From CAIYPG01 sp903864555 (GTDB lineage: Bacteria; Pseudomonadota; Gammaproteobacteria; Burkholderiales; SG8-39): DNA of 64,000 nucleotides. The stretch lies in NCBI GenBank assembly GCA_947474715.1, contig CANJJT010000003.1, positions 55,390 through 119,389 of the forward strand, written 5' to 3'. Below, piece by piece: positions 44,437 to 51,900 of the stretch. A program made the translations under genes and the position numbers. The first letter of the stretch is position 1, and every line of letters starts with the position of its first letter. Below the pieces are notes generated by a model. The model searched no databases. It saw nothing but the letters and a program-made list of their open reading frames with translations, and had not been told where the DNA came from.

Positions 44437-46278
44437 GTGTCCCGTTCCGAACGTCCCATCCGCAACATCGCCATCATTGCCCACGTTGACCATGGCAAGA
44501 CCACGCTGGTCGACAAGCTGTTGCATCAGGCAGGCACCTTTGCCGCGCACCAGCACATTGCCGAGCGGGTCATGGACTCCAATGACATCGAGCGCGAGCG
44601 GGGCATCACCATCCTCGCCAAGAACACGGCGGTTGACTATAACGGCGTGCACATCAACATTGTCGACACCCCCGGCCATGCCGACTTCGGCGGGGAGGTC
44701 GAGCGCGTGCTGTCCATGGTAGATGGCGTGCTGCTGCTGGTGGACGCGGTGGAAGGCCCGATGCCGCAGACGCGTTTCGTCACACGCAAGGCGCTCGCGC
44801 AGGGATTGAAGCCCATCGTGGTGGTGAACAAGGTCGACCGTCCGGGCGCACGTCCGGACTGGGTGGTCAATGCCACGTTCGATCTGTTCGACAAGCTGGG
44901 CGCCACCGAAGAGCAACTGGACTTCGCCGTGGTCTATGCCTCGGCGCTTAACGGCTACGCTTCCATCGAGCTTGGCGCGGAAAGCGTCGACATGCGGCCG
45001 TTGTTCGAAACCATCATCGCTCGCGTGCCGCCGCCCCCGGGCGATCCGGAAGGCCCGCTGCAGCTGCAGATCAGCAATATTGATTACTCGAGCTACGTCG
45101 GCCGCATCGGCATTGGTCGCATTGCGCGCGGCAAGGTGCGCCCGGGCCAGGAGGTGCTGGTCATGACCGGCAACGACTCACAGCGCAAGGCCAAGATCAA
45201 CGAGGTTCTCGGCTTTCGCGGACTGGATCGAGTGCAGATCGAAGAAGGCCAGGCCGGCGACATCGTGTTGATCAATGGCATCGAAGACATCGGCATCGGC
45301 CAGACCATCGCGGATCCGTCGCAGCCCGAGGCCCTGCCCCTGCTGAAAGTGGATGAGCCCACCCTCACCATGAATTTTCAGGTGAACAGCTCCCCGCTGG
45401 CCGGCAAGGAAGGCAAGTTCGTGACCAGCCGGCAGATCCGTGAGCGGCTGAACCGCGAACTGCAATCCAATGTTGCGCTGCGTGTGGAAGATACCGTGGA
45501 CACCGACGTGTTCATGGTGTCCGGACGTGGCGAATTGCACCTGACGATCCTGATCGAAAACATGCGTCGTGAAGGCTATGAGCTGGCTGTCTCCCGGCCT
45601 CGCGTGATGCTGAAGATGATCGACGGTGTGAAATGCGAGCCGTTCGAGATTCTGACTGTGGATGTCGAAGAGGCAAATCAGGGTGCCGTCATGGAAGCGC
45701 TCGGCCAGCGTCGTGGCGATCTGGTGGACATGCAGTCCGATGCGCGCGGACGGGTCCGGCTCGATTACCGCATTCCGGCCCGCGGCCTGATCGGTTTCCA
45801 GAACGAGTTTCTGAACCTGACCCGCGGCAACGGTCTGCAGAGCCACGTGTTTGACGACTATGCCCCGATGAAGCCGGACATGGCGGCACGCCACAATGGG
45901 GTGCTGATTTCGGCCGAGAATGGAGCCGCTGTGGCCTATGCCCTGTGGAAGTTACAGGAGCGCGGCCGCATGTTTGTTGCCCCCGGTGCCCCGGTGTACG
46001 AGGGCATGGTGATCGGCATTCACTCCCGCGACAACGACCTGGTGGTCAACCCGGTCAAGGGCAAGCAGCTGACCAATGTGCGTGCCTCCGGCACCGATGA
46101 AGCGGTGCGCCTGGTGCCGCCGATCGAGTTGACGATCGAAAAGGCGGTGGAGTTCATCTCCGATGACGAACTGGTGGAAATCACCCCGAAGAGCATCCGC
46201 GTTCGCAAGCGTCATTTGCTGGAGCACGAGCGCAAGCGCGCATCCCGCAGTGCCACCGGGGAAGCCGTAACAGGCTGA
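44437..46278 (+). CDS. typA: Ribosome-associated GTPase TypA/BipA
   Basis: Translational GTPase binding the ribosome under stress and needed for 50S assembly at low temperature. From the GTG at 44437 the 613-residue protein opens SRSERPIRNIAIIAHVDHGKTT, with G1 (AHVDHGKT), switch II DTPGHADFGGE, G4 NKVD and the EF-G-like domains III and V plus the BipA-specific C-terminal domain (PARGLIGFQNEFLNLTRG). The frame is open much further upstream without family similarity. It is convergent with the DUF4189 gene; an inverted repeat lies between them. Confidence 0.95.
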   Translation: MSRSERPIRNIAIIAHVDHGKTTLVDKLLHQAGTFAAHQHIAERVMDSNDIERERGITILAKNTAVDYNGVHINIVDTPGHADFGGEVERVLSMVDGVLLLVDAVEGPMPQTRFVTRKALAQGLKPIVVVNKVDRPGARPDWVVNATFDLFDKLGATEEQLDFAVVYASALNGYASIELGAESVDMRPLFETIIARVPPPPGDPEGPLQLQISNIDYSSYVGRIGIGRIARGKVRPGQEVLVMTGNDSQRKAKINEVLGFRGLDRVQIEEGQAGDIVLINGIEDIGIGQTIADPSQPEALPLLKVDEPTLTMNFQVNSSPLAGKEGKFVTSRQIRERLNRELQSNVALRVEDTVDTDVFMVSGRGELHLTILIENMRREGYELAVSRPRVMLKMIDGVKCEPFEILTVDVEEANQGAVMEALGQRRGDLVDMQSDARGRVRLDYRIPARGLIGFQNEFLNLTRGNGLQSHVFDDYAPMKPDMAARHNGVLISAENGAAVAYALWKLQERGRMFVAPGAPVYEGMVIGIHSRDNDLVVNPVKGKQLTNVRASGTDEAVRLVPPIELTIEKAVEFISDDELVEITPKSIRVRKRHLLEHERKRASRSATGEAVTG

Positions 46279-46286
46279 TCGGTCTG

Positions 46287-46308
46287 CGGCGGAATACGCG
46301 TTCCGCCG
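46287..46308. terminator. Hairpin between convergent typA and DUF4189 gene
   Basis: CGGCGGAA (46287-46294) and TTCCGCCG (46301-46308) form an 8-bp perfect stem with a 6-nt loop, 8 bp after the typA stop and 3 bp from the opposing stop. It lacks a T run on either side, so a bidirectional terminator is only likely by position. Confidence 0.45.
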
Positions 46309-46311
46309 GGC

Positions 46312-46695
46312 TCAGCGGGTGCAGGCCCAGGCCAGGGGCCTGCATTCCGGGCCGCAGGCATTCATCGCCTTGGTGCGGGCCTCGTCTTCCGTATGTCCGC
46401 GGCGTGCGGCATATCCTTTTGATCCGCCATAGAGTGCGCCGCATTCATTCTGCAACGACAGGATGACTTCGCATCGGGCATGTCCGCACTGCCGGAGTGC
46501 TTCCGCGCCGGCCTGTCGGGAAGTCGTGTAGTCATAGCTGTAGCCGACACTGTTGCTTTCCTTGTGCCAGGCAATGGCGCCATAGGCCGTCTTCTTCTTG
46601 GGAGTACCCTTGGTGCTGGCCAGCACGCCATCGGCCATGAAGGCTGCCAGCACCAGAAGTGCGGGAACCGCCAGAGGTCGGAGGGATGGTTTCAT
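46312..46695 (-). CDS. DUF4189-domain exported protein
   Basis: A 127-residue small protein with a signal peptide ending GVLAS (about residue 27), a lysine-rich stretch and a DUF4189 segment: AYGAIAWHKESNSVGYSYDY, ALRQCGHARCEVILSLQNECGALY and a C-terminal ACGPECRPLAWACTR, quoted as separate motifs. Six cysteines in the mature part could form disulfides. Function is unknown. It is divergent from the SET-domain gene with 91 bp between the starts. Confidence 0.8.
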   Translation of the reverse strand: MKPSLRPLAVPALLVLAAFMADGVLASTKGTPKKKTAYGAIAWHKESNSVGYSYDYTTSRQAGAEALRQCGHARCEVILSLQNECGALYGGSKGYAARRGHTEDEARTKAMNACGPECRPLAWACTR

Positions 46696-46786
46696 ACCGA
46701 AACTTTATCCCTGTTCGCGGTCGGATGGAAGAGTCTGCTTGCGCGCCGGGCCCAGTCCACTGACAATCCCCGTTTTTTGGCCAGCC

Positions 46787-47341
46787 ATGTCCACCAAAAA
46801 ATCCGCAAGCAAGTCCGCCGGCAAGCCGGCAACCAAACCTGCCAGTAAACGCAAGACGGCTGGTACCGGACCGAAATATGTCGTGCGCCAATCCGGGATC
46901 CACGGCCGGGGCGTGTTCGCCCGCCGCCTCATCAAGGAAAACGAGACGGTCATTGAATACAAGGGCGAGATCATCAAGGAAGACGAGATCGAGCGTCGTT
47001 ACCCGGAAAGCCTGGAGAAACCCAATCACACCTTCATTTTCGGCGTTGAGTATGACTACAACATCGATGGAGGTTCCCAGGGCAATGCGGCGCGGTGGAT
47101 CAATCACGCCTGCCTGCCCAACTGCGACACGTTCGAAGAGGACAGGCGCATCTATATCCGGGCCATTCGGGACATCCGCCCCGGTGAGGAGCTCAGTTAC
47201 GACTACGCCATCGAGGCAGGAGAGCCGCTGACCGCCAAACTCAAGACCTGCTGGCCTTGCTGGTGCGGTGCCAAACGCTGTCGGGGCACCGTGCTGGTCC
47301 CGACCAAGAAGAAGACCAAGCGGAACCGGGCTCCAAAATAG
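46787..47341 (+). CDS. SET-domain protein-lysine methyltransferase
   Basis: A 184-residue protein with a lysine/alanine/proline-rich N-terminal tail (1-30), a SET domain (about 31-145) and a basic C-terminal tail (170-184, KKKTKRNR). SET motifs seen are GIHGRGVFARRLIKENE (SAM-binding start), RWINHACLPNC (104-113, the RFxNHSCxPN equivalent), GEELSYDYAIEA (catalytic Tyr140) and a post-SET cysteine group with CWCGAKRC (Cys158, Cys160, Cys165, plus Cys155). Such bacterial enzymes are known; proposed targets are basic or histone-like proteins, but the substrate here is unknown. The ATG at 46787 follows a run of T; no strong ribosome site is seen. Confidence 0.85.
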   Translation: MSTKKSASKSAGKPATKPASKRKTAGTGPKYVVRQSGIHGRGVFARRLIKENETVIEYKGEIIKEDEIERRYPESLEKPNHTFIFGVEYDYNIDGGSQGNAARWINHACLPNCDTFEEDRRIYIRAIRDIRPGEELSYDYAIEAGEPLTAKLKTCWPCWCGAKRCRGTVLVPTKKKTKRNRAPK

Positions 47342-47547
47342 GCAATAAAATCCTGCGCTTGGGCGGATTTTTTGGTTTCATTCGGCGCTGCAGCGGTATA
47401 ATTTGGTTACGAGCGGACAGTGGCTGTGGTGTTGCCAGCAGCCCTCACCGCGTGATAGGCCGATAACAAGAGCAGCCAGTGTTCGCCCGGGGTCAGGGCA
47501 CGGACATCATGATCAGCCAGTACCGGCCATGCGACTCTGGGGGTAGC

Positions 47548-48396
47548 ATGAAGCTGTGTCGTTGGGGGCGGAGTGGTTACGAGCAGTCCGGCATGATCGA
47601 TGCGCAGGGGCAATTGCGAGACTTGTCCGGCATCATTGAATACATAGACCAGGACACACTGTCGCCCCGCGGGCTGGCAAAGCTGCGCAAGATCCGTCCT
47701 GAGTCGCTGCCCATGGTGAAGGGCACGCCGCGCTTCGGTGTTCCCTACACCGGCATTTCCAAGATCATCGGCATTGGTCTCAACTACCGGGACCACGCCC
47801 TGGAGACAGGATCTCCGCTGCCAACCCAGCCCATCCTGTTCCTGAAGGCGACCACCAGCATCAATGGTCCGGATGACGATGTGATCCAGCCGCGCGGTTC
47901 AAGCATGCTCGACTGGGAGGCGGAACTGGGAGTGGTCATTGGCACCAAGGCAAGTTACGTGACTGAGGCCCAGGCTCTGGACCATGTCGCCGGCTATACC
48001 ATCGTCAATGATGTGTCGGAGCGCAGTTTCCAGCGTGCCACACCGCAGTGGGACAAGGGTAAGGGTTTTGACACGGCTGGACCGATCGGGCCGTGGCTGG
48101 TGACCACCGACGAGATTCCCAATCCGCAAAACCTCGACATCTGGCTTGAGGTCAACGGGGAACTCATGCAGGACGGCAATACACGCAACATGATATTTAC
48201 CGCCGCCCAACTGGTTTCCCACGTCAGCCAGTACATGACCCTGCTGCCGGGAGACATCATTTCAACCGGCACTCCGGCGGGTGTCGGGCTGGGGCGCAAA
48301 CCCGTTCCGGTATTCCTGAAGCCCGGTGACGTGATGATGCTGGGCATACAGGGCCTGGGCGAGCAGCGTCAGCGCGTCATGGCCAGCAAACCCTGA
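47548..48396 (+). CDS. Fumarylacetoacetate hydrolase family protein
   Basis: A 282-residue FAH-fold enzyme. The N-terminal part is KLCRWGRSGYEQSGMIDAQG. The catalytic domain has IIGIGLNYRDHALETG, PILFLKATTSINGPDD, the metal-binding DWEAELGVVIG and GDIISTGTPAGVGLG. This matches the group annotated as ureidoglycolate lyase or 2,4-diketo-3-deoxy-fuconate hydrolase, and related acylpyruvases, so the exact substrate is open. The ATG at 47548 gives the normal length; an upstream in-frame ATG lacks similarity. No pathway neighbours are present. Confidence 0.85.
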   Translation: MKLCRWGRSGYEQSGMIDAQGQLRDLSGIIEYIDQDTLSPRGLAKLRKIRPESLPMVKGTPRFGVPYTGISKIIGIGLNYRDHALETGSPLPTQPILFLKATTSINGPDDDVIQPRGSSMLDWEAELGVVIGTKASYVTEAQALDHVAGYTIVNDVSERSFQRATPQWDKGKGFDTAGPIGPWLVTTDEIPNPQNLDIWLEVNGELMQDGNTRNMIFTAAQLVSHVSQYMTLLPGDIISTGTPAGVGLGRKPVPVFLKPGDVMMLGIQGLGEQRQRVMASKP

Positions 48397-48438
48397 TGCC
48401 AGGTGAGCCCATCCTGCATCAGTAGCGGATGCTCACTT

Positions 48439-49683
48439 TCAGGAAACTGCCCGCCGCGACGTGACCAGGGTGGGTGCCGGGTGTTTGCCAACCGTCAGGT
48501 CCCGCACGAAGTTCGGCAGGCCGAACACCGCGTGGTGGGTGCCGCCGTTGTAGTACTGCAGATGGGTGAGCCCGCGCTTGGCAATGCGCTTGTCCACCTC
48601 GGACATGCTGACGGTCACCGGATCCAGCGTGTCGGAGCAGCAGGCCATGGCCCACAGGCACCCATACAGCGGGATGAACATGGTGTAGGGGCGTACCACG
48701 CCGAAAACACTGGTTAGACGCTGATAGTGGGCACTCACGCGGTCAGGTCTGGAGACCGGCGAGCCCAGATGCAAGGTGAGTACACCACCGGGGGCGAGAG
48801 CCTTCTTGCAGTCCCTGAAGAAAGGCACTTCATAAAGCGCCGTGGCAGGGCCGATCGGGTCTGGAAGGTCCAGCGCGATCAGGTCGAATTTCTCACGGGT
48901 GTTTGCCAAGAAGGCCATGCCATCTTCAATCAGCACGCGCAGCCGGGGGCTGTCGAAGGCGCCGCGATGGATTTCACCAAAGTATTTTTTGGCGATTTCG
49001 ATGACTTTCCCATCCAGTTCGACCACTGTCACCTGCTCGATCGACGGGTGTTTGAGCAACTCTTCGGCCGCGCCGCCATCCCCGCCACCAATGATGAGCG
49101 CGCGCTTTGGCGCAGCATGTGCAATGGCCGCCGGGTGGATCAGGTTCTCGTGATAAACGAATTCTTCACGTTCGGAGGTCATGAAACAGCCGTCCAGCCT
49201 GAACAGCCGGCCGAACTGCGGGGTTTCATGCACTTCAAGACTTTGCAACCCGGTATGGAAATCCTCAAGTCGCTTCGATGAGCGAATGAAGAAGCCGTAA
49301 TCGGGATTCAGGTTCTCGTACAGGTGTTGCAGATCGCGCGGCACGTCATGGCGCACGTGTTCCGCAGGGCCGAACAAGGCCATCAGTTCACGCACGACCT
49401 GGTCGGCCTTGGAACTGTTGTCCTGTGTGTAATTGCAGACATAGACGTCCAGCGTGACGCTGTTCAGCTCAGGCCAGGTGTGTATGGCCAGATGCGATTC
49501 AGCCAGCACCACGGCGCCGGTCACGCCACCGCCGTCGAATTGATGGAACAGATCCCCCAGGCTGGAGAGGCTTGCTGCCTGGACTGCGCCAAGACAGGAT
49601 AGCCGGAGGGCATCCCGGTCCGTCAGATAGCGTGCGTCACCCCTGCACCCATAAAGGTTGGCGACAAGATGAAGACCGTTCAA
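48439..49683 (-). CDS. speDE: Fused S-adenosylmethionine decarboxylase-spermidine synthase
   Basis: Polyamine enzyme of 414 residues joining two normally separate activities. Residues 1-125 resemble the small class I AdoMet decarboxylase proenzyme (SpeH): LHLVANLYGC near the N-terminus and the self-cleavage site Glu62-Ser63 in AESHLAIHTWPE, with His68 and Cys83. Residues 130-400 are a spermidine synthase: HENLIHPAAIAH, GGGDGGAAEE (199-208), VVELDGKVIEIAKKYF and LDLPDPIGPA where most SpeE enzymes have DSTDP. The protein could thus make decarboxylated SAM and use it in one chain. The start is a TTG at 49683, because no ATG is in frame near the conserved N-terminus. Confidence 0.88.
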   Translation of the reverse strand: MNGLHLVANLYGCRGDARYLTDRDALRLSCLGAVQAASLSSLGDLFHQFDGGGVTGAVVLAESHLAIHTWPELNSVTLDVYVCNYTQDNSSKADQVVRELMALFGPAEHVRHDVPRDLQHLYENLNPDYGFFIRSSKRLEDFHTGLQSLEVHETPQFGRLFRLDGCFMTSEREEFVYHENLIHPAAIAHAAPKRALIIGGGDGGAAEELLKHPSIEQVTVVELDGKVIEIAKKYFGEIHRGAFDSPRLRVLIEDGMAFLANTREKFDLIALDLPDPIGPATALYEVPFFRDCKKALAPGGVLTLHLGSPVSRPDRVSAHYQRLTSVFGVVRPYTMFIPLYGCLWAMACCSDTLDPVTVSMSEVDKRIAKRGLTHLQYYNGGTHHAVFGLPNFVRDLTVGKHPAPTLVTSRRAVS

Positions 49684-49725
49684 TTTGCATAAATCCCCAT
49701 TTGCCGTTGTTCGAAAGAGATGCGC

Positions 49726-50565
49726 TTACATCCCCCCAACCGCCGCATCGATGAGACGACGGGCGAGTGATATTTTACCCGGAATCGGTGGCAACTGACC
49801 AATATTGAACCACTGTGCGTCTTCAATCTCTACAGGATCGATACGCAACTCGCCCCCGGCGTATTCGGCAAAGAACGCAATCATCATCTGGTGTGGAAAC
49901 GGCCAAGGCTGGCTGGCAAAGTAGCGGACGTTCTTTACTTCCACGCCGACCTCTTCGCGCACTTCCCGTGCCACGCATTGTTCGAGCGTCTCCCCCGGCT
50001 CGAGAAACCCGGCCAGGACACTGTAGGAGCCGCGCCGGAAGTGCCGCGAACGTCCAAGCAGCAGGCGCTCGCCATCGCGCACCAGCGCCATGATGGCGGG
50101 CGTGATGCGCGGATAAGCGATTAGTTGGCACTGGGGGCATTCCAGGGCACGCTCGCTGGCGTGCTGTTGCATGAGCGAGCCGCAGGCGCCGCAGTACCGG
50201 TGGGTGCGTTGCCATTCCAGCAACTGCGCTGCACGCCCCGCCAGTGAAAATACATCTTCGTCCAGGGCGCCAAAGAGATTGCGTAGTCCCAGCCAGCCCC
50301 AGCCTTCGGGGTCATCACTGTCGGCATCCACTTCGGCGGCGTAGCAATGCAGTTCGCCCAGCAGCCCGAGATATTGCTGACGAAGGGGGGTGAGCCCGAG
50401 CTGCGATGGCGAAGCAATGGGTTGCAGCATGGCATTGCCCTCGTCGCCCTGCATCACCAGCAACTCCCCGCGCCTGAAGACAAACCACAAGGCCTGCCCA
50501 GGCAACTCCTGAGGGGCCAGATGTCCGGCGTGATACACAGGTGGCCAGCGAAATGGCATGTTCAT
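49726..50565 (-). CDS. nudC: NADH pyrophosphatase
   Basis: Nudix hydrolase cleaving NADH, and in E. coli also removing NAD caps from RNA. The 279-residue protein (ATG at 50565, GAAGGG upstream) has a zinc ribbon (YCGACG...LECPQCQ), the Nudix box GFLEPGETLEQCVAREVREEVG (GX5EX7REXXEE pattern) and the NudC-specific SQPWPFPHQ after the box. Length is normal. It lies 25 bp downstream of the hydroxyacid dehydrogenase stop, on the same strand, and 43 bp before the speDE start. Confidence 0.94.
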   Translation of the reverse strand: MNMPFRWPPVYHAGHLAPQELPGQALWFVFRRGELLVMQGDEGNAMLQPIASPSQLGLTPLRQQYLGLLGELHCYAAEVDADSDDPEGWGWLGLRNLFGALDEDVFSLAGRAAQLLEWQRTHRYCGACGSLMQQHASERALECPQCQLIAYPRITPAIMALVRDGERLLLGRSRHFRRGSYSVLAGFLEPGETLEQCVAREVREEVGVEVKNVRYFASQPWPFPHQMMIAFFAEYAGGELRIDPVEIEDAQWFNIGQLPPIPGKISLARRLIDAAVGGM

Positions 50566-50589
50566 TGGTTGAGCCCTTCTCAATAGTGA

Positions 50590-51471
50590 TCAGTTTGATT
50601 GCCGTAGCCTGCGCACCAGGCTGGAGGTATCCCAGCGCCCTCCGCCCATGGCTGAAATGTCGTCATAGAAGCTGGCGACGCGTGTGGTTTCCGGGAGCAA
50701 TGCCCCGTTTCGTCGGGCTTCCTCGATGCAGATACGCAAGTCCTTGCGCATCCAGTCGACGGCAAAACCGAAGTCGAAGCGGTCCTCGACCATGGTCTTG
50801 CCCCGATTCTCCATTTGCCAGGACTGGGCGGCACCCTTGGAGATCACGCCCAGCACCTGCTGCATGTCGAGACCCGCACGCTGTCCGAAGGCGATGCCCT
50901 CGGCAAGGCCTTCCAGCAGACCGGCGATGCAGATCTGATTGACCATTTTGGTCAGTTGCCCGCTGCCGGAGGGGCCGAGCAAGCTTACCGCCCTGGCGTA
51001 ATGCGCCATGACATCCTTGGCAGTATCGAAAGGCGCTGGTTCTCCGCCCACCATGATGGTCAAGGCCCCGTTTTCGGCACCAGCCTGTCCGCCAGAGACG
51101 GGAGCATCCAGGAAATGGAATCCTTTGCGGACCGCCTCAGCAGACAGTTCACGCGCAATATCTGCCGATGCGGTCGTGTGGTCCACAAAAATGGCCCCCG
51201 GGGACATAGCCGAAAAGGCACCTTGGGGCCCAACGGTGACTTCCCTCAGGTCCGGGTCATCGCCCACGCAGCAGAACACGATGTCGGCGCCAGCGGCAGC
51301 TTGTGCCGGCGTTCCGGCGTACTCACCACCATATCGGTATACCCAGTCGTTGGCCTTGGCCGCTGTCCGGTTATAGACCTTTACAGGGTGTCCACCCTTT
51401 GTGGCGAGGTGGCCGGCCATGGGAAAGCCCATGACACCCAAGCCGATGAATGCAAGTTTCTTATGGGTCAA
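50590..51471 (-). CDS. Beta-hydroxyacid dehydrogenase (HIBADH/GlxR family)
   Basis: NAD(P)-dependent oxidoreductase of 293 residues, similar to 3-hydroxyisobutyrate dehydrogenase, tartronate-semialdehyde reductase and relatives. It has an N-terminal Rossmann motif FIGLGVMGFPMAGHLA, the substrate loop DAPVSGGQAGAENG and the catalytic lysine region GQLTKMVNQICIAG. The start is a TTG at 51471 (sequence THKKLAF follows) with AAAGGA 7 bp upstream. The ribosome site lies exactly at the border of the repeat element at 51485, and the longer frame upstream is only that element read through. Substrate cannot be assigned. Confidence 0.85.
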   Translation of the reverse strand: MTHKKLAFIGLGVMGFPMAGHLATKGGHPVKVYNRTAAKANDWVYRYGGEYAGTPAQAAAGADIVFCCVGDDPDLREVTVGPQGAFSAMSPGAIFVDHTTASADIARELSAEAVRKGFHFLDAPVSGGQAGAENGALTIMVGGEPAPFDTAKDVMAHYARAVSLLGPSGSGQLTKMVNQICIAGLLEGLAEGIAFGQRAGLDMQQVLGVISKGAAQSWQMENRGKTMVEDRFDFGFAVDWMRKDLRICIEEARRNGALLPETTRVASFYDDISAMGGGRWDTSSLVRRLRQSN

Positions 51472-51484
51472 AGTTTTTCCTTTA

Positions 51485-51762
51485 GAACCTGTTTCATAAT
51501 GATCCGCGAAGTACGAAAGGCGCCATTTCGGGGCAGTGCAAGGCGCGAGTCCCGCAGCTTGCTGGCTGCAAGCAAGGGGCGAGCAACGCCGCAATGCGCC
51601 GAAATGGACCTTTCCCTCCGGGTTGCTGCCCGAATTGTCCAATATGCGGGCTCCTGCGTCGTTGCTCGGCCTCGCCATGCAACCAGCATGGCTGCGGCCG
51701 CGCGCCTAGCAGGCTTCCCGTTTTGGCAGCAACGTACTCGTGGCTCATTATGAAACAGGTTC
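51485..51762. mobile_element. MITE with TTA target duplication
   Basis: A 278-bp element with terminal inverted repeats: GAACCTGTTTCATAATGA is identical at both ends for 18 bp, and the match continues imperfectly to about 30 bp. It is flanked by TTA at 51482-51484 and 51763-51765. A 3-bp TNA-type duplication is the habit of some IS5-related elements, which suggests mobilisation by such a transposase. An internal 9-bp dyad (CCATTTCGG 51523-51531, CCGAAATGG 51599-51607) is present. No transposase or other credible reading frame lies inside. It separates the dehydrogenase gene from tktA. Confidence 0.8.
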
Positions 51763-51900
51763 TTAGACCTTAGGCAGGGTGGCCGAACCTGCGGGCAGGC
51801 ATTCCGGCGGTTTCTCGCCAAGTGCCCGATAATCACCGATAATTATAGGGTTTCCAGGCAGACGCCTTTTCGTATCCCTCCTTGTTCCTATTAGAGCGCG

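Noticed and set aside
51485..51762. Open frames reading through the MITE, joined to the dehydrogenase or standing alone
   Set aside because: They reflect the lack of stops in the element; the translations have no domain and end at the element borders.
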